Of a stretch of DNA of 64,000 bases, positions 57,425 through 64,000 are shown piece after piece. Origin of the DNA: Porites lobata (Eukaryota > Cnidaria > Anthozoa > Scleractinia > Poritidae). The position numbers and the translations under genes were made by a program. The first letter of the stretch is position 1. Each line of letters starts with the position of its first letter. The notes under the pieces were generated by a model. The model saw only the letters and a program-made list of their open reading frames with translations, was not told where the DNA came from and did not search any database. Location of the stretch: assembly GCA_942486035.1 (NCBI GenBank), contig CALNXK010000177.1, forward strand, positions 396,001-460,000, written 5' to 3'.

Positions 57425-59140
57425 AATAATTGCGTTCGAGGTACGAGAACGCAACCCCTAATTTGTGTTGGGTGTTCTGGGCATTAGTGGGTGTCCTGTG
57501 CAATTAATAAGGGAGATTTTTTTGAGAATGCATTTTCGTCGTCGACACACATTTGCCTCGCTTTGAGGCGCTTGCTTACGATTTGCCTCACTTTGACGCG
57601 CTAACTCACTTGGTGATTCTTGTGTCCGCGGCGTTCATCTTTCAAAGCAGTTACTCTCATTCCCTTTAGTAATAATAACGTCGTGGTTTGCAATCGCGCT
57701 GGATGAGATAAGAACTAGACAGATTTAAAAGAGAAATGGCGGACTGCAAGCAGTCTATTGTACCACAAGGTAACTTTACCGAGTTGTGTAGCTCGGCGGC
57801 CGTTGAGTCACAAAGTAAATCTACCGAGATGTGAAGCCCGGCGGCGCCATTTCATCATGACTTGTGATATTTTCGGCACCGGACAAACGAACACTTTATG
57901 TTATTTATTAGGAAAAACTTATAAATCAGCCCACAGTAGCGCCATTCTCGAGACACTGAAATCAACACGCTCGACCACATTACTGGAAAAGTTATTGACG
58001 TGAGCCGCACACACATTCCATTAAAGGCTTTGACAGGGTTAGTGCGAAGTTTGAATTCAGATGTGAAAGCTTTTAAAACAGTAAATTCAGTTTAATTCAT
58101 TTTGTCATTTTTGTTGTTGATGTTTTTGAAGAAAGAAAAAGAATCCCGAGTTAAGCACTAATCGGCCTTTGAGAAACTGCGCCCTGTAATCGCGCCAGTA
58201 AAACAAAATGTTCTATTTACACGCCCGACGCACTCTGGCCAGTGTCTCCTCTGATTACAAGCACTTGACACCGAACCATACGATATCTTTTCAAAACCTT
58301 CTTATAATGATAAACAGTTTAAATAGAGGTTTCGCTGTACGCAACTCTTACGTTCAAAATATGCCATAATCATATTTATCTATATCGCAACCACCCTTTC
58401 CCCTCAACTGCTACCTGTAGGCCTAAAAAACATATCGAAGGCACTCTCCTAAGCTCCGATTACTCCTAGTTTATTTCGTTAAAATTTACACAATGCAGCT
58501 ATTTTTACAATATATGTTGGTGCAAGGTTTGGAAAATAATTGCGTTCGAGCTACGAGAACGCAACCCCTAATTTGTGTTGGGTGTTATCTGCATTATTGG
58601 GTTTCCTATGCAATTAATAAGGGAGGTTTTTTTGAGATTGTATTTGTCGTCGTCGTCGACACACATTTGCCTCGCTTTGAGGCGCTTGCTTACGTTTTGC
58701 CTCACTTTGACGAACTAACTCACGTAGTGATTAGTGCGTCCTCAAGCGTTTGCTGAGGTCTTTTATTCTGTCTTCGTAAAGCGTTCATCTTTCAAAGTTT
58801 GCTGAATCTTCGTAAAGCGTACATATTTCAAGAGTTTGCTGAAAGTCTACTATCGATCTGTTTTTGCCGAATCTTTCAAAACGTTCATCTTTCAAAAGTT
58901 TCGGCGGTCGTTGTGCCACAAAGTAAATCTACCGAGTTGTGTCGCTCGGCTGCCGTTGTGCCACAAAGTAAATCTACCGAGATGTGAGGCTCGGCGGCAC
59001 CGTTTCATCATGACTTGAAATATTTTCGGCACCGGACAAACGAACATTTTAGGTCTATGTTATTTATTCGCAAAAACCTATAAACAGCTCACAGTAGCTC
59101 CACTCAAGTCACTGAAATCAACACACTCGACCAACTACTG
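57425..59140. repeat. Local tandem duplication, about 1.1-kb period, with small CCGAG/CTCGG hairpin units
   Basis: 57,425-57,620 is repeated at 58,535-58,750 (GCGTTCGAGGTACGAGAACG / GCGTTCGAGCTACGAGAACG, CACACATTTGCCTCGCTTTG). 57,755-58,010 is repeated at 58,910-59,120. Each second part holds two 45-bp units reading CACAAAGTAAATCTACCGAG, with a CCGAG-N8-CTCGG stem. Short frames translate the units as CHKVNLP(S/R)C(V/E)ARR-like repeats, but there is no sign of a gene. 58,030-58,480 between them shows nothing recognisable. Confidence 0.6.
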
Positions 59141-59269
59141 CACTTATTGAGACGGACCATGCGATTAGCCTTCAAGGCTAATACACAAAGCTTTTACACA
59201 GTTTATGTAGAGGTTTCGCTGTAACCAATCCTTACTTTTAAAATATGCCATGATAAAATTAATTCCCGG

Positions 59270-59500
59270 TTTCCATATGATCGCTACCATTGCTGTGATC
59301 GCTGCGATCGCTGAAAAAAAAAAAGCGATCCCAGCGATCAGTATATAGCGATCATATGAAACCACTCTCCAGCGATCGCAGCGACAACAATCGCTGGCGA
59401 TCGTTGTCGCTGCGTTCGCTGGAGAGTGGTTCCCATATGATCGCTGAACTTTTTTTCTCAGCGATCGCAGCGATCACAGCGATCGTAGCGATCATATTCA
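59270..59500. repeat. GATC-dense nested hairpin
   Basis: CCATATGATCGCTACC...GTGATCGCTGCGATCGCTGA (59,273-59,314) pairs with TCAGCGATCGCAGCGATCAC...GCGATCATAT (59,459-59,497). Inside, ACCACTCTCCAGCGATCGCA pairs with TGCGTTCGCTGGAGAGTGGT. The 230 bp contain more than a dozen GATC sites, mostly as GCGATCG. It is probably a MITE with simple-sequence arms; no coding capacity. Confidence 0.75.
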
Positions 59501-61130
59501 CTTTTCCGTTTTTGTTTTTCACTTTTTGATTTTCACTTGACCACTTCTCCATTTTGCTTTTCGGTTAAGATTTCGGTTTTTATTATTTTACTTTTCTATT
59601 TCTGTTTCTAACTTTTTTATTTCTACCGATCTATTTCGTTTTACTTTTTGTTTTGGCTTTTAAATTATATAATGAAAACCAAAACCAAAATCTAATTACA
59701 AAAATTTAAAAAAAAACGAAAACCAAAAACAAAAACCAAAACTAAACCCGACAGAGTAGACCATCATGCTTTGCTGGACGATCAACATGGCGGATCAAGG
59801 TGTCCATCCGGCGGAGTGCGGCTTTGTTGACAATGTTAGCCCCAGGTAAATTTTCTAATTTTACCTCCATGGATCGCTCTAAATCATAAACTGTATTTCT
59901 TTTCAAAGTACCTTTTAATTCTTCTATTTAAGCTATGGAAATTGCGTTAATCGACTAAATCATCAGAAGGTTAGGATTGCAGGTACTAATGTACTGTAAG
60001 CTACCGCCCATTTGTTGAGCTTTCATTTACACCAGATCGTAATCGCCTAGACTGTGACTATAAGGGGGAATATATATACCGCGTGGCCAAATTTCCCTTC
60101 TTTTTGTCGCTTACTGTTTATTACTTCTATATAAAACTTAGCATTTTCACGCAGGTTTTATCCATAAGAATTGTTTTGAGTGGTTGCTATCGGCTCATTT
60201 CCTATTCCATTTTTGCTTATTCGAACATTGAGGTATCTTATATTAGAGGACAGACGTTGGGTGAATCTGACGTTTGCCGTCAGTTTTAAACGTGACTCCA
60301 AATCTATCTAATTTTGAGAGCCGACACGTGTTAAAAACTTACTGCTCAAACTTTGATCGTTCCATTATCCTCAAAGAATATATTCCCCCTTATATTCCAG
60401 TCTACGCGATTACGATCTAGTGTAAATGAAAGCTTAACAAATGGGCGGTAGCTTACAGCACATTAGTACCTCCAATCCTAGCCTTCTGATGATCTAGTCG
60501 ATTAACGCGATTTCCATAGCTTAAACAGAAGAATTAAAAGGTACGTTGAAAAGAAATACAGTTTATGATTTAGAGTGATCCATGGAGGTAAAATTAGAAA
60601 ATTTACCTGGGCTAACATCGTCAACAAAGCCGCACTCCGCAGGATGGACACCTTGATCCGCCATATTGATCGTCCAGCAAAGCATGATGGTCTACTCTGT
60701 CGGTTTTGTTTTTGGCTTTGGTTTTTTTTTTTTTTGGTTTTTTAATGTTTATAATTATGTTTTGGTTTATATAATTTAAAAGCAAAAAAAACCTGAAAAG
60801 TAAAACGAAATAGATCGGTCAAAATAAAAAGTACGGAAAAAAAAGGAAATAAATAAAAAAATAAAAACCGAAATCTCAACCGAAAAGAAAAATGGAGAAG
60901 TGAAAATCAAAACGTTAAAAACGAAAACGGAAAAGTAAAAAATAAAAACCGAAATCTCAACCGAAAAGCTAAATGGCGAGGTGAAAATCAAAAAGTGAAA
61001 AACAAAAATGGAAAAGTGAAAAATGAAACGAAATCAGTATGTGCCCTCCCCGGGCTTCCGTAGGTTTTACCATGGATATCTTCTCAACATTTTTATTTTC
61101 TTGAATTGAAGTCATTGAAGTCATTGAAGT
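59501..61130. repeat. Third copy of the giant foldback, shorter arms
   Basis: It has the same inner arms as 7,318-8,245 (AGTAGACCATCATGCTTTGC at 59,754 and the inverse near 60,694), with the central loop kept (about 60,080-60,370). The left arm has only one polypyrimidine unit, and the TA site of the GAGCGG MITE is empty. It is the most diverged of the three and probably an independent, older duplicate. Confidence 0.75.
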
Positions 61131-61822
61131 CGTTGAAGTTACTGACTCCACTGTATACATGCAACGATTTTTAAAACATTAAAATAACTTCCAAACTGTT
61201 TCAATCATTGGTTTGAGCCAATCAGTGAGAATCTTGTGCGAAACAATGCAAGTGGAAAACTTTTGACAGTGATGACGCAAAAAAAAGAAGGGCGAAAGTT
61301 GATCTTATCTTCAGTTAACCGATAATGATTTCACGCTTGTTTTAAGGTTATCAGCTTTGATCACAAACTCAGAACGGCCCTCGATCTATGTGGCTCCTAA
61401 GATTTCAGTAAACTGCGTTGTCGTTGAATATGTTGAATAACGTTATAATGTGACAGTTCTGTAAACTGTTTACGGTGCTTCCTTGAGATACCTGACCCCT
61501 TTTGCACTTGATACCGCTTGTCACTGAGGAAAAGGGCTTTCACATCTCATGATTACCAAGAGAAAGTAGCACACACATTATGTTCTCTTGAGATTATTAC
61601 TTAGACGATTTGTGCTCAGTTATCACCTTAAATGTAACAGTTCAGCGATGTTCTCCCAATATTAATAGCCCTATGCTCCCACCAAACGGTTCTGAAAGAA
61701 CCGTGAAATATAATTGAGTTTCTCGGTCACCGCATCAGTTGTTCTCAGTCGGTCTTCTCACGATCATTTGCAGTGTTTACCAAATTTATTTGCCTTAATT
61801 AAAACGCCTGACATGCAGGCTT
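61131..61822. repeat. Third copy of the 8.60-9.29 kb stretch
   Basis: It matches 8,604-9,290 and 47,310-47,990 from ACTGACTCCACTGTATACA to AACGCCTGACATGCAGGC, where it ends and the GGATTCC MITE begins. The 63-codon frame of the other copies is disrupted here. The ACGGTTCTGAAAGAACCGT at 61,685-61,703 is a perfect small stem in this copy. Confidence 0.6.
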
Positions 61823-61965
61823 CGCCCCATGTAAGGGAATCCGGATTCCGGAATCCAGGAATTTTTTGCTTGTGGAATCCGGAATCCTGGGCTTTGGAAT
61901 CCGGAATCCAGCACTAGGAATCCGGAATCCTACTAAAGATTGGAATCCAGAATCCAACTTACTAA
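61823..61965. mobile_element. GGAATCC-rich MITE fragment
   Basis: It starts CGCCCCATGTAAGGGAATCC and then repeats GGAATCCGGAATCC-like units at roughly 20-30 bp spacing. It belongs to the same family as 23,573-23,788 but has more regular repeats. The right end was not found. Confidence 0.55.
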
Positions 61966-64000
61966 AGATCCACTCCAGATTGGATTGAGCTACTCCCTAG
62001 AAAGAAAAACCATCTATGGAAAGCCTCCCCAGGGTATATGCCTCAACGTGACGACGTACAGTGTGATATCGGCATATCTGGTGTAAAAACCATAGTTCAC
62101 AACTTCCATATGAAAGGTCAAGGTCACGGTCAGCGAGGGAACCCTTGCTTATGAGCGGCTGGTAGGATCACAAAATTCGGGTTTTTCGAGGAAATACAGC
62201 GCAACCTTTTTAAGGTATAAATTGGATTGTTATGAATAGCTTCAACCTCTGGCTATGTTTGATTCTCTGTTATTCACTCGCTTCGCTGAACTTAAAAAAT
62301 CAAAAGCGATTTGACCTGGCATAGGACCGGATAAGGTGCACCTGGGGTGAACCTTTTCTTGAACCTTCCTTGTCCTCCTGGTTCACAATTGAAAATGAAC
62401 GTCCACTTTCAACATTTTACGAAAAAAGAAAAAACGAAATTCACAGTCTCCTAGTCCCTAATTTGGTCCAAGTAGTTTCGGTGAGAACAGTTTCATGGTT
62501 TCGATGATCTTTATTTGAGAAATAAGCTAGGTACTGTCAGAATCGTACCAATCAGTTGTCACTAAAGTAATCACGTGCAAGGACGCGATGGGTGTCTTTT
62601 TCATTCATCTCCTGCATTCGAGTGAAATCTCGTCACCACATCGATGAGACGAGTTTTAAGTTTGTTGTCTGTTGGATTTTTCTTTTCTACTTTATTTTTT
62701 TTAAAAAAATGCGTTATGGGAAAGCCCAAGCAAAAACAAAGGCTGAGAGAGAAAGGTACGTGTAATGCTGTGTTGTGAAATTTTATACCAATTTTTTGCT
62801 GACTGATAGATCTAAACGTGCCAAAGGCAAAGCTGCATGATTTTTCGTTTGTGTCTATCTGTGGACTGTAACGTGGCGGTAAGCAAGTCACAAACGTGAA
62901 CGAAAGATTGATTTTTTTCTCAATCATAATTGAATGTGATATGAAGTTTACGTCGTCCGTGGAGAAAATATCGTATAAATGAGCGCTATATGGTTGTAAA
63001 ACGCTTAAAACGAGCCAACGCGTCAGAAACGTTCAAGTCTCTCTTGATCTCTCAGTCATCTCAGATTCGGTCGAGGAACAGACGGCTGAGACGGATTTTT
63101 CATGTTTTCTTTCTGCAGTTGTGCTCCTGAATAGGCCTCGTTCACATTGAGGTCGCTTTTGGAAATTAGACCGATCTGAGATCGGTTTAGCCCGTAACTT
63201 TTTTTGTTTGAAATGGATCCTAGAGACCCCAGATCATCTGAGAGACCCAGATCTCTTATTGACGAAGCCGAAGGCGAGATCTGGTCAAATCCGATTATTG
63301 CCTGTCAGGAGTGTGACAGGCGATAAAAGAGCGCATGTTCGAAATAAATCCTCAATTTTCGACGTGTTAAACAACGAATTTGATAGAGCCGTGAAGTTTT
63401 TTCTAACAAAACGTAGTTATACGCACATCTTAAGTATGAACCAACTAAATTTTTGTTGTTTTTGTTCTCTTTAACATCAAATTCAACGTGACAGTTAAGT
63501 TTGAATTTCATTATCATTGCGCGCGCTAAAACCTCAAAGCAGTACGCGTCAACTTCTACGCGAGAATTTTATACCCTCTTCAAAAATCTTTATTGACACG
63601 GAGACAGAGTTTTAAAAAGTCTTAAAAGATAAGATAAAAATGGTTTTCCAAGTTTTATTGAGACGGAAAACTACTCTATAGTGAACAGAACCAGAGACTT
63701 TGCAAAGAATGAATTGCACACGCCACAGCGTATTTTTATTTGGCCAGTTACAAATAAAACGAGAAACCAGGCAAAAACTCCAAAACGACCTAAACGATCC
63801 ACAACGATCAAAACTAATCGACAAAAGATCCACAACGACCCAAAACAAGCCAAAACAAGTACCACCCGGCCTAGGAACGTGGGTTAAAATTGATTAAATA
63901 ATAAATATTTCACTGCTTTTTCATACCCGGAGCGAAGGATGATCGGTATTGTCTTTTTATACAAAAACACTTCAAAACAAAAGGATAACAGGCGAAATCT
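61966..64000. other. Right-end unique sequence, no gene recognised
   Basis: No homology to the tandem blocks was seen. A 108-codon minus-strand frame (62,601-62,927) and an 88-codon plus-strand frame (63,208-63,474) have no recognisable domains and no splice context. A small palindrome CCGATCTGAGATCGG lies at 63,171-63,185, and CAGATCTC / GAGATCTGG motifs flank 63,245-63,285, probably part of a dispersed repeat. Confidence 0.3.

Larger units (their letters stand above)
40100..57430 (+). repeat. Large tandem segmental duplication, copy 3
   Basis: It begins near GGTCAGAGTAACCGTAACAC (also at 22,078, before copy 2). A 600-bp block with the GGATTCC MITE (40,255-40,855) recurs inside the copy at 43,181-43,832. 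The rest follows copy 1, without the 1.27-kb transposon. It ends at the LINE stub at about 57,430. It includes the mariner element, the foldback, the GGGCGC MITE, the hairpins and gene C. Confidence 0.88.

Noticed and set aside
62601..62927. 108-codon minus-strand frame
   Set aside because: No domain, signal peptide or splice context, and no second copy to test conservation.
63671..63897. Overlapping frames on both strands at the right end
   Set aside because: They are mutual antisense shadows in AC-rich sequence with no recognisable motif.

Overview
The window looks like nuclear DNA of an anthozoan cnidarian, most likely a stony coral. It is AT-rich, has spliceosomal introns with GT/AG borders and AATAAA polyadenylation signals, is densely packed with short terminal-inverted-repeat DNA elements and decayed LINEs, and carries a minicollagen-like fragment (a nematocyst-wall family known only from cnidarians). 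Nothing prokaryotic is present, and I saw no tRNA, rRNA or CRISPR array. Most of the window is non-coding.

The layout is dominated by three direct tandem copies of one large block: copy 1 at about 506-21,560, copy 2 at about 23,455-34,745 (lacking the roughly 10.3 kb that corresponds to 1,277-11,610) and copy 3 at about 40,100-57,430. A fourth partial duplicate of the 6.73-9.29 kb part lies at 59.5-61.82 kb. Each block ends in the same gene: four coding exons for a small secreted, N-glycosylated protein of about 180 residues with eight conserved cysteines. The complete genes are A (15,575-18,233), B (29,972-32,964) and C (54,170-56,618). A fifth-end-truncated relic, made of part of exon 3 plus an intact exon 4, follows gene A (18,556-19,760). 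From spacing and hydrophobic pattern I tentatively read the mature protein as a beta-trefoil of FGF/IL-1 type. The introns of the three genes are nearly identical, while the mature N-terminus, the start of exon 3 and a loop in exon 4 differ strongly, which suggests diversifying selection and exchange between copies.

Upstream of each gene is the same set of repeats: a 233-bp hairpin element, a second 130-bp hairpin, and a coral-type dispersed repeat. Copies 1 and 3 also hold a mariner-like element with TA target duplication, a giant inverted repeat with polypyrimidine arms (6.73-8.59 kb), a LINE ORF1-like coiled-coil fragment and several smaller elements. Presence/absence differences between copies expose clean insertions with target-site duplications: 1,356-2,625 and 27,372-28,548.

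The spacer between copies 2 and 3 (34.75-40.1 kb) holds different material: a possible first exon resembling the start of a chromodomain, a truncated Crypton-type tyrosine recombinase ORF, a minicollagen-like fragment on the minus strand, and a frameshifted LINE reverse transcriptase on the plus strand abutting it. The right end (57.4-64 kb) is repeats, including a GATC-rich hairpin, followed by about 2 kb in which I recognise nothing.
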